Below are positions 25,901 to 37,223 of a DNA stretch of 64,000 nt, one piece after another. The first letter of the stretch is position 1. Each line of letters opens with the position of its first letter. The translations under genes and the position numbers were made by a program. The DNA lies in assembly GCA_023079485.1 (NCBI GenBank), contig CM041083.1, positions 171,299,480-171,363,479 of the forward strand. The letters run 5' to 3'. The notes below the pieces were generated by a model that did not search any database, was not told the DNA's origin, and saw only the letters and a list, made by a program, of their open reading frames with translations. The stretch is from Archilochus colubris. Lineage: Eukaryota; Chordata; Aves; Apodiformes; Trochilidae.

Positions 25901-28238
25901 ATTGGACATACTGGTCTTGAACACACCTCTCTTCTTTTGCTTTCTGTCTTCATGCCTTTCTTCCCTAACAGGAAATTCGTCCTTAAGAGGATCCTTCTCT
26001 TTCCTCTCTTCCAGCTTTCTGCCAGGGTCCCACTAGACCCTCCCTGTTCCCCATTTCTTTTTCCTCTTCCTTTTAATTCTGGCTAAATCGCCATCCAGCT
26101 GCCACACTACAATGCTCAGATCTTCTCCCGTAGCTATGACAGAGTGAGTTGAGTGTGGTACAGTTCATTTTAGATGGTTTTTGCTAGTTTCATCTCAGCG
26201 AGTCAGTCTCTTAATAAAGAAACAGGTACTTTCAGGGTTTGTTTAACCTGGGTAATCTAAATGTGTGTACTAATTCACAGTGAATTATAACCTAGGTATA
26301 CGTATTTTTCTCCCCCTGTTGTACAAGAAGATGAAGGGGACTTGTTCCCATACAGAACTGTACAGAAGACCTCTATAGGCAAGTGAATCCTATCCAGGGG
26401 ACTTGGCCACTATTTCATGGGTAGACATAAACTAGTTCTCTGCAGGAATTTCAGTCTCTCTCTTCATTGTATTTCTCAGTCACTAAGGTGGCTGTCAACA
26501 TCACACATCACACGGGCCCATCACAAAAACCAAGCGTCAGAGTGAATGTGTCTCCCCATCCTTATAGCATGACTTCATTAAACCTTCCACGTTCTTTCTG
26601 ACTAACATTTCAGACCTCCCTAGCTGTCTGCAGCTGAATGTCTTACCCTGACTCTCAGCAGGCAGTGTCACTGGAAGAGTGCTGCCAGCATCTGCTCCTC
26701 TCCTCCTTGACCATGTGTACTTTTTATCAACCGAGAGCACAGATTTCAGCCTCTGGGCTCTCTTTTCTTCCATTTTGCTGGTTCTCCAACAGCCTCCAGC
26801 CTTGCCCTTTCCCTACAGGTAAGCTAGGTGTATTTTTCCAGTGCCACCAGCTCTTTCACAAGTCTCCTAATGTTAGGTTTTTTTTTTAAGGAGTCCATAT
26901 GAAGTAATCACAGTATCACCCTGCAATGGGAATATATGTCTATGTAATGTATTTGTATATGTAATGTATGACAGTTAAATCCCTCAACACTAGCACTCAA
27001 ATAACAGTCAGTTGTAATATATCACCTTTAAAATCTCATTATTTTAGCCATTTTCATATCTGAGGCTGGGAGGGCTGGATTCATGCTATCCAGTGAGAAA
27101 TGCCATATTGTTCTGTAAGGGTCAGATATTCAGTGTTTTATTTAAATGTGAAATAAACCTTCAAGTAGCATAGAGTATTGCTCCCCTGAATTCAGCTAAA
27201 AACTCATCTAGCTGTCCCCCTGCTATAACCCTCACACCTCCATAGCAATCCCCAACAAAATATGATTGCAACACAAATGGAGATGAAAGATCCTCTTTTT
27301 GAGGCACGAATTGAGTGGTGTTCACTTGTCATGGGTCTGCAGCTGACATGTGGTACAGCGTTGCAGAAGGGCTGTGGGACATAATTCACTATAATTTGTG
27401 TAGGTATTTCAGGCCTGGGAGCAGGCTGTGTTTGATTGTGATTTCTGTAGGTTGTTCAGCTTGCTTAATATCACCACATGAGGTGCTTATCCTCTTAGTT
27501 CTACCTATTAAAACATTTCAGGTTTTTAAACCAGCTGTACAGGGAGAAAATAAAAGCAGATGCCTGTCTTCATCTCTGACATATGTTCTCATGCTTTAAG
27601 AAAGTATTTGGCTTCAGGGCATTTCTGAATTTTATTGATAGGTAACGATAAAGCTGCCTCTGAAACATCGTACAAATACCAAGTGGTTATTCAAAAATGA
27701 TTTATGACTGGAAAAACAATCATAAAAGCTGCTTTAGAAAGAAAACAGATTGTTAGCACTTTCTGAAATGGTTTCTCTTTCTACCTCAAGAAGTAATTCA
27801 CTTAAGATCTTGTTTTAAGGCAAATGAAGCAAATTATTTTTTCCCATTAAGTTTCAGAATGCCCTTTATTGGCATTCAAAAGCACTGAATGAACAGAATT
27901 GATTTGCACTTAAGACCAAAAAGAATAGTTTTAATATGATTAAAAACATAGGATTTATGGATGCAAAGAAGACTTAGAATAATTTCATTTCCTTCACCCT
28001 CTATATATTAAATTGAACCACGTATCCAATTACAAGAGCAATAAATAAATGTCAACCTTTGCCAAATGTTTTTGTATGTAACTTGCAGTTATTTTTCCTT
28101 AATACTTTCCCTGTCCCACTCACCACACACTAAAAGCCCAGTCATATCAGCAGATATTTACCTTGGAAGACTGAAGACATGCTTCTCTTGAATCCAGATA
28201 AATAGGGTAAAAAAGAGCAGGTAAAACTTCATCTTCAT
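11305..28238 (-). CDS. CPB2: CPB2 gene (carboxypeptidase B2, TAFI), 11 coding exons, complete
   Basis: CPB2/TAFI is a liver-made plasma zymogen. Thrombin-thrombomodulin removes its activation peptide, and the enzyme then strips C-terminal Lys/Arg from fibrin and slows fibrinolysis (known for the family). I assembled 11 exons with GT-AG borders and matching phases into a 424-residue protein (human 423). In order they give a signal peptide (about 1-22), an activation propeptide with Asn-Thr-Thr and Asn-Asp-Thr glycosylation sequons, the cleavage region NPRR, and an M14 peptidase domain. That domain has HAREW (zinc His/Glu), NRN, MHSYSQ (third zinc ligand), Tyr at YLAPGG, Asp at the specificity position of GGSDDW, and the catalytic Glu in FTIELRD. 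It should be an active basic carboxypeptidase. Synteny with LCP1 and ZC3H13 supports CPB2 over pancreatic CPB1. Confidence 0.95.
11617..11701 (-). CDS. CPB2: CPB2 exon 10
   Basis: An 85-bp exon with acceptor AATTTTAG before 11701 and donor GTAAGT at 11616-11611. It encodes [20 protein letters not shown] then LGAGAQTI plus the first base of the Tyr codon. It aligns with the human SLVASEAVRAIEKTSKNTRY segment, a poorly conserved surface helix of the domain. Phase 0 in, phase 1 out. Confidence 0.93.
11702..13221 (-). other. CPB2 intron 9
   Basis: A 1.5-kb AT-rich intron with GTAAGT and TTTTAG borders. No repeat or gene recognised in it. Confidence 0.8.
13222..13424 (-). CDS. CPB2: CPB2 exon 9 (third zinc ligand)
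   Basis: A 203-bp exon with acceptor TTTGTTACAG and donor GTAAGT at 13221-13216. It encodes [20 protein letters not shown], then [20 protein letters not shown], then [20 protein letters not shown] and KSKDHDEL. The His of MHSYSQ is the third zinc ligand. The paired cysteines in YEC and IYC match the family disulfide. It is strongly conserved with human TAFI. Confidence 0.96.
14340..14472 (+). mobile_element. CR1 3'-end fragment
   Basis: TTGGAAAGTTTTAAGTCTCA, then GCTCGACAAGGTGCTCAGAC and GGTTGGACCAGATGATCCTC match the last 100 bases of CR1 in plus sense. It stops abruptly where the next CR1 begins, so its own octamer tail is missing. Confidence 0.7.
14473..14956 (+). mobile_element. CR1 LINE, 5'-truncated, plus sense
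   Basis: Begins GGAGAGAGTCCAGCATAGGG and reads through the CR1 C-terminus ([20 protein letters not shown] near residue 3 of a 111-aa frame). It ends in TTCTGTGATTCCATTATTCT-type octamers at 14956. It appears to have landed in the end of an older CR1 copy. No intact reverse transcriptase. Confidence 0.9.
15555..15645 (-). CDS. CPB2: CPB2 exon 8 (NRN substrate-binding motif)
   Basis: A 91-bp exon with acceptor CTTCCCACAG before 15645 and donor GTATGA at 15554-15549. It encodes [20 protein letters not shown], then [10 protein letters not shown] and the first base of Gly. Asn-Arg of NRN bind the substrate carboxylate in this family. Human has DLNRNF where this has DMNRNF. Confidence 0.95.
15646..17350 (-). 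other. CPB2 intron 7
   Basis: A 1.7-kb intron whose right half is a young CR1 (16500-17265). The rest shows nothing recognisable. Confidence 0.8.
16500..17265 (-). mobile_element. CR1 LINE, young, 5'-truncated, sense on minus strand
   Basis: Begins on the plus strand with ATAGAATCATAGAATCAGCT, the reverse of the terminal octamers. Minus-strand frames read [20 protein letters not shown] and [20 protein letters not shown], the CR1 ORF2 C-terminus. They continue in another frame as [21 protein letters not shown] frame break near 17000 and an eight-C run at 16791-16798 show it is inactive. It shares long near-identical stretches with the copies at 47.3, 47.65 and 59.7 kb, so it belongs to a recently active subfamily. 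It lies in the same sense as CPB2. Confidence 0.95.
17351..17467 (-). CDS. CPB2: CPB2 exon 7
   Basis: A 117-bp exon with acceptor TGTTTTACAG before 17467 and donor TCT|GTATGT at 17350-17345. It encodes [20 protein letters not shown], then [19 protein letters not shown]. Human has 37 residues in this exon and ends SWKK, whereas this copy has 39 and ends TWSHPS. The two extra residues therefore lie exactly at the exon border. No other in-phase GT donor gives the shorter form. Confidence 0.92.
17468..19950 (-). other. CPB2 intron 6
   Basis: 2.5 kb with no recognised repeat or gene. Short frames on both strands are not supported. Confidence 0.75.
19951..20055 (-). CDS. CPB2: CPB2 exon 6 (HAREW zinc-binding motif)
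   Basis: A 105-bp exon with acceptor TTCTCTTTTTGACAG before 20055 and donor GTGAGT at 19950-19945. It encodes [20 protein letters not shown] then [20 protein letters not shown] supplies two zinc ligands (His, Glu) and the nearby Arg. A closer AG (TAAAAG) exists inside the exon but would break phase, so the upstream acceptor is chosen. Confidence 0.95.
20056..21166 (-). other. CPB2 introns 5 and 4 (around exon 5)
   Basis: Two short introns (20056-20609 and 20712-21166) flanking exon 5. Nothing recognisable is in them beyond splice signals. Confidence 0.75.
20610..20711 (-). CDS. CPB2: CPB2 exon 5
   Basis: A 102-bp exon, phase 0 at both ends, with acceptor CCTTGCAG and donor GTACAG at 20609-20604. 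It encodes [20 protein letters not shown] then [14 protein letters not shown], aligning with human IYSWIEFITERHPDMLTKIH and following residues. This is the start of the catalytic domain proper. Confidence 0.95.
21167..21275 (-). CDS. CPB2: CPB2 exon 4 (activation cleavage region)
   Basis: A 109-bp exon with acceptor TTGTTATTCAG before 21275 and donor GTAAGA at 21166-21161. It encodes [20 protein letters not shown] then [16 protein letters not shown]. Human TAFI is cleaved after the Arg of SPR|ASASYYEQYH. The same Arg is present here, followed by a second Arg. INDTVN keeps the Asn-Asp-Thr glycosylation sequon. Intron 3 to its right is only 87 bp. Confidence 0.95.
21363..21487 (-). CDS. CPB2: CPB2 exon 3 (activation peptide)
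   Basis: A 125-bp exon with acceptor AACTCTGCAG before 21487 and donor AA|GTATGT. It encodes [20 protein letters not shown], then [20 protein letters not shown] and H plus two bases of Lys. It aligns with human IVLWQPVTADLIVKKKQVHF. This is the globular propeptide that shields the active site. Confidence 0.94.
21488..24112 (-). other. CPB2 intron 2
   Basis: 2.6 kb. It contains a long T tract at 22950-22984. No gene or known repeat family is recognised. Confidence 0.75.
22950..22984. repeat. Poly(T) tract
   Basis: Thirty-five bases of T with a single C at 22963. On the minus (CPB2 sense) strand it is a poly(A). I see no retroposed gene copy beside it. Confidence 0.9.
24113..24188 (-). CDS. 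CPB2: CPB2 exon 2 (start of activation peptide)
   Basis: A 76-bp exon with acceptor TTGTTTTTCAG and donor GTAAGC at 24112-24107. It encodes [20 protein letters not shown] then LNTTE. Asn-Thr-Thr is a glycosylation sequon. It aligns with human QVLAALPRTSRQVQVLQNLT. Confidence 0.94.
24189..28161 (-). other. CPB2 intron 1
   Basis: A 4-kb intron between the signal-peptide exon and the first propeptide exon. Open frames up to 129 aa occur on the plus strand but show no domain or exon signals. No repeat family recognised. Confidence 0.7.
28162..28238 (-). CDS. CPB2: CPB2 exon 1 (start codon, signal peptide)
   Basis: The start is ATG at 28238-28236 and the donor is AG|GTAAAT at 28161-28156. It encodes [20 protein letters not shown] then VFSLP, a basic start followed by a hydrophobic core, a good secretory signal peptide resembling human MKLCSLAVLVPIVLFCEQHVFA. 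An ATG five bases upstream is followed directly by a stop and is not used. A second in-frame ATG two codons on could also serve. Confidence 0.94.
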
Positions 28239-28323
28239 GGCATCCACAATGAAACCAAATGCAATTGGAAAGCCAGGGGTTCAAGACCCGTATTATTGAT
28301 TTCAAAAACATTATTTAAAGAGT

Positions 28324-28337
28324 GGTTAAAATTTAAT
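28324..28337. promoter_or_regulatory. HNF1-like site upstream of CPB2
   Basis: GGTTAAAATTTAAT, a partial match to the palindromic liver factor HNF1 site (GGTTAATnATTAAC), lies about 90 bp upstream of the CPB2 start codon. Human CPB2 is liver-specific and HNF1 sites are common in such promoters. AT-rich DNA gives such matches by chance, so this is weak. Confidence 0.25.
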
Positions 28338-31300
28338 ACTGCCTCTCACCTCAACCCCAAGCTCCTGGTGGCTAGGTCAATATGACAGAGCTCCCTGGGG
28401 AGGTCCTGCTCATATTAATGTTGCTCATCTATGAAAAGATACAATACCTTTTGGACATTTGCATGTGGAGAATTTGTCATCTCAGACTTTGTGTCATTTC
28501 CTTGCAGCTACAAATCCCAGACGTAAGAATGAACACCAACTAAAAAGTTGTGACCCTCCAATATCTATGGAGATCCAGCAGCGTTCTCTGTGTCCAGAAC
28601 TCCTGTATCCTCTCACAGACAAGCAGGAGGTTGGGTGAGAGTGAGATTATTAAGTCCAAATGGAAAAATCCTGAGGAGGAAAGCTTGTTTTGCTGGCATT
28701 TGCTAGGTAGAGAAAACAAGGAGCAAATGGGACATGATACTTACTTGCTCTGGAGGGCCTTTGATGAAGCACATCAACTGGGTCTCCATCTTCCACAGCT
28801 TCTACCTCTTTGGTCAACACTTGACTCACCTAAGGATTATCAGATTGCTTGTGTTGCTTCATGTTCTCTTTTCTGTGATGTTCTGACATCCATGTATTTT
28901 CCATATGTCATTCTGGGTTAGCCTTTCAAGAAAAAGTACCAGTGAGACTTCATCTCATTATTATTAATTTTTGGATGCCCAAGATTTGCCTCCACAGTTG
29001 TCCTGATAGGACATGCTGAAAAGCTGAATCAATTTCTTATGTCCAGAATAGATGATGTCCATCTTTATTCTGTGCTTGACCAATAAATCCAACTTAGCTA
29101 GGACATAGCTTATTATCATGGTCCAAGTCCTCTTCCATGCACCAACAAAACAGTTCAGGCATGGCACTGGTTAGAGAACCAGCCTTATGGCAGCCTTATG
29201 CAGAGCAGAACTGGACATTTACATCTCCAGCATCAGATCCACCCTCATGCTAGCTCTTGACTGAACATATTGGATTGGTGTAAAATGAAGGAACAAAACC
29301 TGCTGTCTGATATAAAAGGTTTTTCAGGGAATTAATTCCAGAAGAGGACTGAGGAGTGAATCACCACACATGCAATGGGAACACCAGAGAGCCAGGACCT
29401 GGGTGTGAATAGGGGAACTAAATTATTTGATTCTGTAGGTGTAGCTGAAGGTTACAGCTGTAGAACTGGGTGAAAAATGCCTGGGAGCAAGCTCTGGGGC
29501 TAAGGTTAGGGAACATGGATTTAGATTGCATCCATCAATCTCTTCCAAAATAAGCTCTGGGGTGGTTCACATCAGAGCTAGTGCATCAGTAAGGCAGGGA
29601 ATCAGGACTTCAGAACTCAAATTCAGTCCTGGCTCTTTTTATTTAGGAGACCAGACTTGCTTTAAAAAGTCAGACAGCTAAATTTTAGATGACTGAAGTC
29701 AGCAGGAGTGAATCATGCCCCCCAGTGAGTACCCTGGAGTTAATGTCTCTGTGAAAATACATCTACACTGAAAATCCCCAAACTGGAATTAAGCACAAAC
29801 TGGATTTTTTAAAAAGGGAAGAAAAAAAAAATAACCCAAACCTCACAGGAAGCTAAACCACTGACACCTTACCTAGATTTTGTAGTTCCTATTTTATCTT
29901 TTCTAGATGTTGTTCAAACAAAAAGGAAGTTCTGGCAAGGTACAGAGGAGGTTCCTGGTAACACAGTGGGCAGCATTCTGCCACAGGGGTTGATATTTAA
30001 ACCAGTGGTTCAGATGCCCTTCCCTCACATAGGCAAATGGAAGCTGCCAACACAGGATAAAACACAGGAGAAAAAACTCAGTCACCTGGGCTTGCTTTCA
30101 TCTGGAAATGTCTGATGCACAGGCAGGAATGTAAAGAAAAAATAATTCTGCTGAGGTAGGTGTGACAGAGGAGGCTGAAAAGCCAAGAGAGCAGGGTTGC
30201 TGGTATAAAAAGAAAGAAAATTATTATATTTCCCTGTGCCTTAAAATTGTTGATTAGGTGGGAAAAGGGAACATCTTCTGTTGTCTACCTGAGGAGAAAG
30301 CTTTGGACAAATGGTAGGTGTCAGACCATTGGTTGCTTTTCCTGTGGGTTTTCCTGCTTGTTGCAAAGGGTTCACACACTGTTTGGAAGCTGCACTTCTA
30401 CTTGCTTTTTGGCTCCTGGTATGCACTGGAGATGTTTCACTCAAAAGGAAAAAATGAGTGTTTGAGGAAACTAAGGTAGAGGAAATTCTGAGGGAAGGAC
30501 AAACCAGATTCTTGTGCTGGAGGCATTGCACAGGTTAAATGCAATAAATGCAAAAAAGTAAATGAAAGGATGAAAGGTCAAAAATAAAAAAAATAAAATG
30601 GAAGATGTGACTGCCCAGGAGTAAAAAAATGTCTATCCTCATGCCTTTTGCTTGTCTGCAAACCTCACGGGTCCCATGGCTAAAGATAGGACACAAATCA
30701 AGTATGTGTCTCAAGGATGTGCTGGACATTGCTTATTTGGATCACACACCTTTCTGGTTTTTTTTCTTTTCCCTTTCCTTAGTATTTAAGTAATGAAGAC
30801 ATCATCCTCCTCACCATCTTTAGCCACCAGCCTTGAGTGACTGACCTGCAGCTCCACATCCCCCACAGCTCCATCCCAGCACCACTGCCCTACCAGCAGC
30901 ACCCAAACTGTTCAGATCTGGGTGTCTAAAATATGGTTCCTGGCCTGTAAGCATCTCCATGAAGTGGGCTTATTTTTGAAAATGTGGAGGTTTCCCCTTG
31001 TAAAGGCACTTGTGCTATGACACACATCACACACAAAGGCAATTTCTGTGACAGTGCAGGCTCTGTGCAGGTCAGATTTCCTTTCCCTTATGATCCATAT
31101 ATACTGTGTGGCTGCATTTTGCTCTAATGAGCAACCACTTATACAGTGATTACTCCAAAAGCCCCGTGAGCTGCTGAGGAGTGCTCTAGCTGTGCCCAGG
31201 CAGAAAATCAGTTAAAAAAGAACCCCAACACAACTGATGAAAGAAAGGGATGGGGATGTATTTAGACTCCAGACTTAAGTATTATCTTCCCTGCTTCCAC

Positions 31301-34254
31301 CCAGCTGTTAGGGTTTATCGTTTGTCCTTTGACTTAAGTTGACATTGCCCCTATCTGCTCATTTTATACCTTTAGGAAGAGAGATTCCCTTTCTCTCACA
31401 TTAGCCCTTCCCAGTGCAGACCACTACACCTGAGCAAGTCACCTCATGCCACTTGTATCTGCACTGCACAGAAGTGGGCAATTCTCCAGAGCAATTCATC
31501 TGTGACCTCCTGTGGATATCTCAGAGGGGAATGGAACTCCTGGTTCTCTTCATAGCCACTGGGCTGACACTCTCAGAGGCAGCAGGCTGTGTTTACTCCA
31601 GTGAATCCCATGGATTCTCTCTCCCTTCCTCAGCTTGGACACTTCAGGTGTTTGCTATGGTCAGATGGAATATGTGGGGTTTTGGGACACATAAGTGATA
31701 AATTAAGATTAACTTCCTCTACCTACAACAATAAATTGTTTCTTAACCTTCAAGAACTGCTGAGAACTATTTCCCACATAAGCTGGGGAGAAAACCGTCA
31801 TCTTAAAAACCACTGTGAAGTGTGACTATAAAAAACAACTGAATTAATCAAAGCAGTTCATTTTTATTATTTCAAGCGTTGTTGATTTTTTTTACTCAAT
31901 TTCAAGGCTTTTTCACATTTTTATTAAAATCTTATTTGCATTTCTATGCTCTATTTTTAAGACCTGGATGAAATAAGACTGAATTTAGGAACTGTTACAA
32001 GGGGAGGTTTCAGCTGTTTGAAAGCTTTCTTTCTTGAACAAATGTAATTTTCTCTAATTGGGAAATTCATCAAAATTGAGCCTTCCCAGCAACCCTTTTT
32101 GCTTCTGATGAATCAGCATTCCCTGATGAAATGCTGCTTGGTTGAAAAATCTGGCTGAGTTCAAAGGTTTTGCTGCATCTGTAGTAATTGCTACTCCTAC
32201 GTGGGCCATGCTGAACTGCTGCCTGCCAGCCTTGCTGCAGCAGAGTTGACCAGGAGCCTTGGAGTAGTGGGGGGCAGTTTGATCTGTGTTGGTTTCTGTT
32301 AACTTTTCGAGTGGCTTTGGGACTCAGGTGCCAATTTTCAGAGCAGATAATTAACAAAGAAGTCTCTTGATTTCTTTGTTGAAAACTACACAGGTGGGGA
32401 TTAGGACTGGCAGTAAATAAAACCTCCTCGTGCCATTACTGTGTTGCTTGTTAAAGTATAATCACACTTTGAAGGCAATTCTAAAGAAGTATTTCCACTC
32501 TTTTAGCTGAACCTGCAAATGTGGCAGCAGAAGGACACCAGGTATCCAGGCTCCCATGTCCCATCTAAGTCAGGGTATCTGTCATTGCTCAAGGACCTTC
32601 TGCACCAGCATACACTGAGATGCTGGGTTGTGCCTGGCCATCATGCTGGGCTCCTGCAGCTGCTTTTGCTGCTGAAGGAGAGCCAGACCCCAGAACATGG
32701 TCAGATAAAACAAGTCAAAGGAGGAACTGCTTGAACTGCAGCCAGATGGTCTCAAGCAGTTGTAGCAGTGACACTGAGTAATCTTCAGTGACTCCCATCT
32801 GTGGCACCCTTGGCTTTCAACAACCAAGTGTCACAAGATTTCCTCTAAGCTCAGCCAAGACCTAAGTGCAGCTATCCCCTTTGATCCTGGGGCTCGCACA
32901 GCATCCAGCAGCAAGATTTTAAATAATGAGCCTCATCCTGCATTGATTCCCAGATCTGAGCCTGTATTTCAGCATGTGCCAGAGCCCATACTAGGTTGGG
33001 ACAGTCTGTTCCTAACAGTGAACCTGATAACAAGCCTACAGAAGGGGCAGGAGGGGCAGAGGTCAGCTGTTATCACCAGCCACATCCCTCAGATCCTTTG
33101 GGATTAACATATTCTGCTATTGTTTTGATCTTCCAGAATCCTTTTGTTTCCAGCTAATCAGCAAAGAGTCCCTCCAGGGATTGGTAATCACGCTGATGTG
33201 TCCATGTGACTGAAGCAGAATAAAAAAAGCCAAGTCAGTCGATGGGAGCCTTCTTGGTTCTTTAAATTCAGCTTCAAATACAAAATCAATCTCCTGAACA
33301 ACATTTACAGGCTTTTGCCCTTTTTTTTGTGCATTTTCACTACTGACGAGGCCAAGGCTAACTGGTTAGCATCCTTCCTACATGAGGGAAAGGACAACTA
33401 AAATCTAACTAAACTGATCTCTGTTGCTTGCTGTGCGATGGATCTGAGTGCTTTTGCTCATGAACCACACAAGGATGCAATTAGTTTAACAGCTTTTTAT
33501 TATGAATTCAGCAGAACAGAATTAGAACTCAATTTACAAGTCCCCCTTTCAAAACCATTCAGCCGTTAAGGCCGCATCATCTTTCAGTTTTCTAAGGCAT
33601 ATAATTGATAAATGATTTCTCCCTGCACACCTCAGCTCCTCATCTTTATTCATGAACCAATTAATCTCTGTAGGATGCTGTGATCATTTACATACATGGC
33701 CAATGTCACCAACCTCTGTCATTTCATTCTAGAAAATATTTTGCAGCCTATGAAACCACCAGAAGGGAGAAATCTGGACTAAGTCTACATTTCTGTGGTT
33801 CTGGCATTTCTCCCTCATGTCATGCCCAAGCATAAAAATCAGATGCAACCTGGGACAGAAATTTATTTGTTAACCTGGGAGGAAACAGACGTCTCATCCT
33901 TGGGTGCTGTACAGGCAATGTTTCAGTTGTGGCTGATAGGTGTGAACAGAGGCTGAAAATACATGTTCACTTTGCATCTTGAAGAACTCATTTATGCCAA
34001 CCTACTTTGTTCATTTCTTATTCTACTCCTCTTGCAATTTTCCAGAGTCAGCAGAGAGAAAAATGTTGTGTTTGGGAATGTGAGGAGATGTCTGTACTAA
34101 ACACATTCCTCATGAGCTCTGTTACCTGATGGTCTATTTTCAGCTCCTACCCAAACAACATGTTGGCTAAGTCACTTATATTTTCTTATTGCCAACAGAT
34201 ATTTGCCAGGATCCTAAAAAGGATCCCTTGCAAATCAAGTTTAACTTTGTTAAA

Positions 34255-34278
34255 ATATATATATATATATATATATAT
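34255..34278. repeat. (AT)12 microsatellite
   Basis: Twelve uninterrupted AT units. Likely polymorphic. Confidence 0.95.
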
Positions 34279-36356
34279 CTCAAAGGGAGCCACAGGAACA
34301 CTCCAGGCAGAGCTGGAAGGTGTTCCAAGTACCACATGCAGAGAGTACACTTTAGCTAAGGTGCAAGCAGGTGGATGCACACCCATCTTCCTCTCTCTGT
34401 ACATAGGTATGTATGTACATATCAGGAATGCAATCAGCCACAGAGTAGTGATGCATTCTACCTGTCCCTGAGAGCATCAGCAGGATTCACTGCTCTTCTC
34501 TGCACTGCTTGCACTTGCTCACATTTCTTGGATGGCATCTGTCAGATGTTGGAAGAATGGGACCTTCCTTTGAGGTTTTGGACAGTGATGGGACCTGTTT
34601 AGAGGATGCCAGGACCTGTTTGAGAATGCTGGTGAAGCAAAGTTCCAATGATCAAAGCTTCTGCCCTGTTTTGTTCACCCTTCTCAGTTGGTGTGGTCCC
34701 CACCTCAGACAGGCACTGGCTCACTCTCAGCCCGTGCTGACCATCAATCTGTGCAAGCAAATCCACACTGCAGAGAGATTCCTTGTATTCCCAGAGGAAC
34801 AGTTCCTGTACAAGTGCATTCAAACAGGCACTTGACTTTTCTTCTACCCATCCAGGGCTGGGGAAGGGGAGAGATGAACTTCCCCACCATGCATTCTCAG
34901 TGTTGCAGTTGCAGACCCCAAAGCAAAGCAGTGACACTGTTGTGTGGCTGCTCTGGCCCAGCATGGTGCAACTTCTCTGGCATTTGAGGACATTTGTGCT
35001 GAGAGCTTCTTCAACCTGCATCCAGGGACCATGCTTTGAGAACTCCATGCTCCTTCATGAATGCTAGCAGAGGCCGAGCTTGTACAAGTAGGTTGTTCCC
35101 ACATGATTGGCAACGCTTGGCAAACCAAGGAGGTTTCTGACAGTACAAGTTCCATTAGCACAGTTTACAACCTCTACTTCGAATTTGGATCCAGCAATGA
35201 ATTTGGGAAGCTTCTAGAGGCATTTGACTGTTGGGCAAAGTCTGATCACCACTTGGGCATCAGACTTTGCCCCATGCTGGTCTGAGAAGGATGGTGGCTA
35301 AAGCATTATGGAGCACTGCAGTCACCTTTCCCTAGCATGGAATGTAATTTGATGGTGCAGCAGGTAGTGGAGGGAGGGCTGGTGGTGAGGGCCTACGTCT
35401 TTCCTCAGAGACCCTGACTGGTTTTCACTGATGTGGCTGATTGAGCCTTTCACTGGCATGCTACTTAACCACAGGACTGTTTCACTAGCACCCGAGTAGC
35501 CATGGGTCTTGAGGAGAAGGTATGGAGGGGCTGATGCTCCTAAGGCTTATCCACCACCTCTCAGATCTGCAGGATGTTCTGCTCCGGGGCTGCAAAACCA
35601 AGAGAGGACATCTTACTGAGGGGCTGGTCAGAAGACATCTCCCACCTGAGTGCCAAACCAACACGTGCCAAACCAACTGAGGTGTCCAGTTTGCTTTAAC
35701 TGCAGTGAAGAGCCTGGAAAACTTCATGGTTGCAGTGAAGAGGCTGGCAGGGAGATATTTGTGTTCTGTCTCTGTGAATCAAAGCAGCACCAAACATGTC
35801 GATGACCTGCTAGGAGATTTCCCTGGTGATTTTCTGGGGTTTCTCTCCATGCTTTGTGTGTTCACAGACATTCATTGCTGTGTTCCTTTAGATCCTTAGC
35901 ACGTGCACTAAATGAGTTCCTGCCCCGAGGAAGTTCAGTGTTTATCTGCATGGCTGGTTGCATCACTTTCTGCCCTTTTCACACATTTTAGGCATATCAT
36001 TAACTCTGAGCCCATGACTTGTGGGAATTCAGGCTTTTCTTTGGACATTTTGTCATGGACCTGTGAAAGTAATAGTAGCTTGCACCCTGGGAGTAAGTTA
36101 GGTTTTTTGTAAGATGCTGTTGACTTTAAAAGGTGATCAAGGTGCAGAAAGTAAAAAAAGGAGTGATTAAAAATGCTTTAAAAACAGCAATTTTACCTCA
36201 GAGTTATGTGTCACTTCCTGAGCAACAAATGAACCATCAGGAGGACAACACCCATTTCATCGTGGCAGAAGAGAACTGCCACTGAGTATTGGTATATTGA
36301 ATATATGCCAATATATATAAAATATATATATTGGGATATATAGAATATATAAAATA

Positions 36357-36463
36357 TAGAATCATAGAATGGTTTAGGTTGGAAAGGATCTGAAAGATCC
36401 TCTAGTTCCAACCTCTCTGACTAGTCCAAAGACACCTTCAACTAGACCAAGTTGCTCAAAGCC
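36357..36463 (-). mobile_element. CR1 3'-end fragment, sense on minus strand
   Basis: TAGAATCATAGAATGGTTTA, then GGTTGGAAAGGATCTGAAAG and CTAGACCAAGTTGCTCAAAG give the reverse complement of a CR1 tail of about 105 bases. An AT-rich stretch of ATATAT/TATAGA lies directly left of it. Confidence 0.9.
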
Positions 36464-37201
36464 CAATACAACATGAACAAAATGAGAATGTTACTAAGTT
36501 ATTTTGCTCCTAATTCAGAGGTTGTCTGCACTCAGTTACATGAAATCTATCACCTTAGCAGTATGCAGTGTTCCCCTATTTACTGCCTTGCTTCTTGGAC
36601 AGCTTCTTGGTTTTGTATAAATTTTAACTCTGTCATTGCTTACCCCTCAGCAGGCAATGAAGCTCAGGCATCCAGTGACCTTGCTCTCTGCTTGCCTGAG
36701 AAACACTGGACTGAGCAGCTTGGAGAAAAATGCTCCCAAATTCTTAACAAGTCCATTCTCTCAGTGATGGAGGAGGCTGCCAAAAGTAGGAGAAGATGGG
36801 GAGCTGGAGATTTCCAGTTGCAACACAACATTTGGGTTTGCAAGAGCAGAGGCACCAGGGTCCATTTTTCCATCAAGATGAAATCAGTGGTAACTGGGTA
36901 ATTTGTAGAACCAGTGCTGCTCATGTGTTTTTTGGAGCCATCTACCAGAAACAGGGTCCTGTTTTTGAAGCAGGAGCCAGACCAAAGCTGCTGTATGTCC
37001 AGGCAGCAATGGACACCAAGACCTGAAGTTGTTCAGGCTGACAGCAGAAGTAAGCTGCCCTTGGAAGGAGGAGTGATACCAGCTTGGGGTCTTGTAGCAG
37101 GAAGCACCTTTCTTGCTCCTGAGGCTCCACGAGCTGCTGGTCTCTGCACTACCTCACACCAGAGTGAGCTTCTCTCTGTGGGTGTGTGTCCCACCTTTAT
37201 T

Positions 37202-37223
37202 GGCCCCCTGGTAATAGGGGGCC
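37202..37223. repeat. Perfect 8-bp inverted repeat (hairpin)
   Basis: GGCCCCCT, a six-base loop GGTAAT, then AGGGGGCC. It is a perfect GC-rich stem in otherwise mixed sequence. It lies in a stretch (about 37.05-37.27 kb) that may be an old repeat I cannot name. No poly-T follows, so it is not a bacterial-style terminator. Confidence 0.8.

Noticed and set aside
34599..35048. 149-aa minus-strand open frame in the CPB2-LCP1 gap
   Set aside because: No recognisable family, no splice or promoter context, and overlapping frames of similar length on the other strand. Length is within chance for this much DNA.
36452..36901. 149-aa plus-strand open frame
   Set aside because: Starts inside/next to a CR1 tail, with no domain or known homologue. 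Taken as chance.
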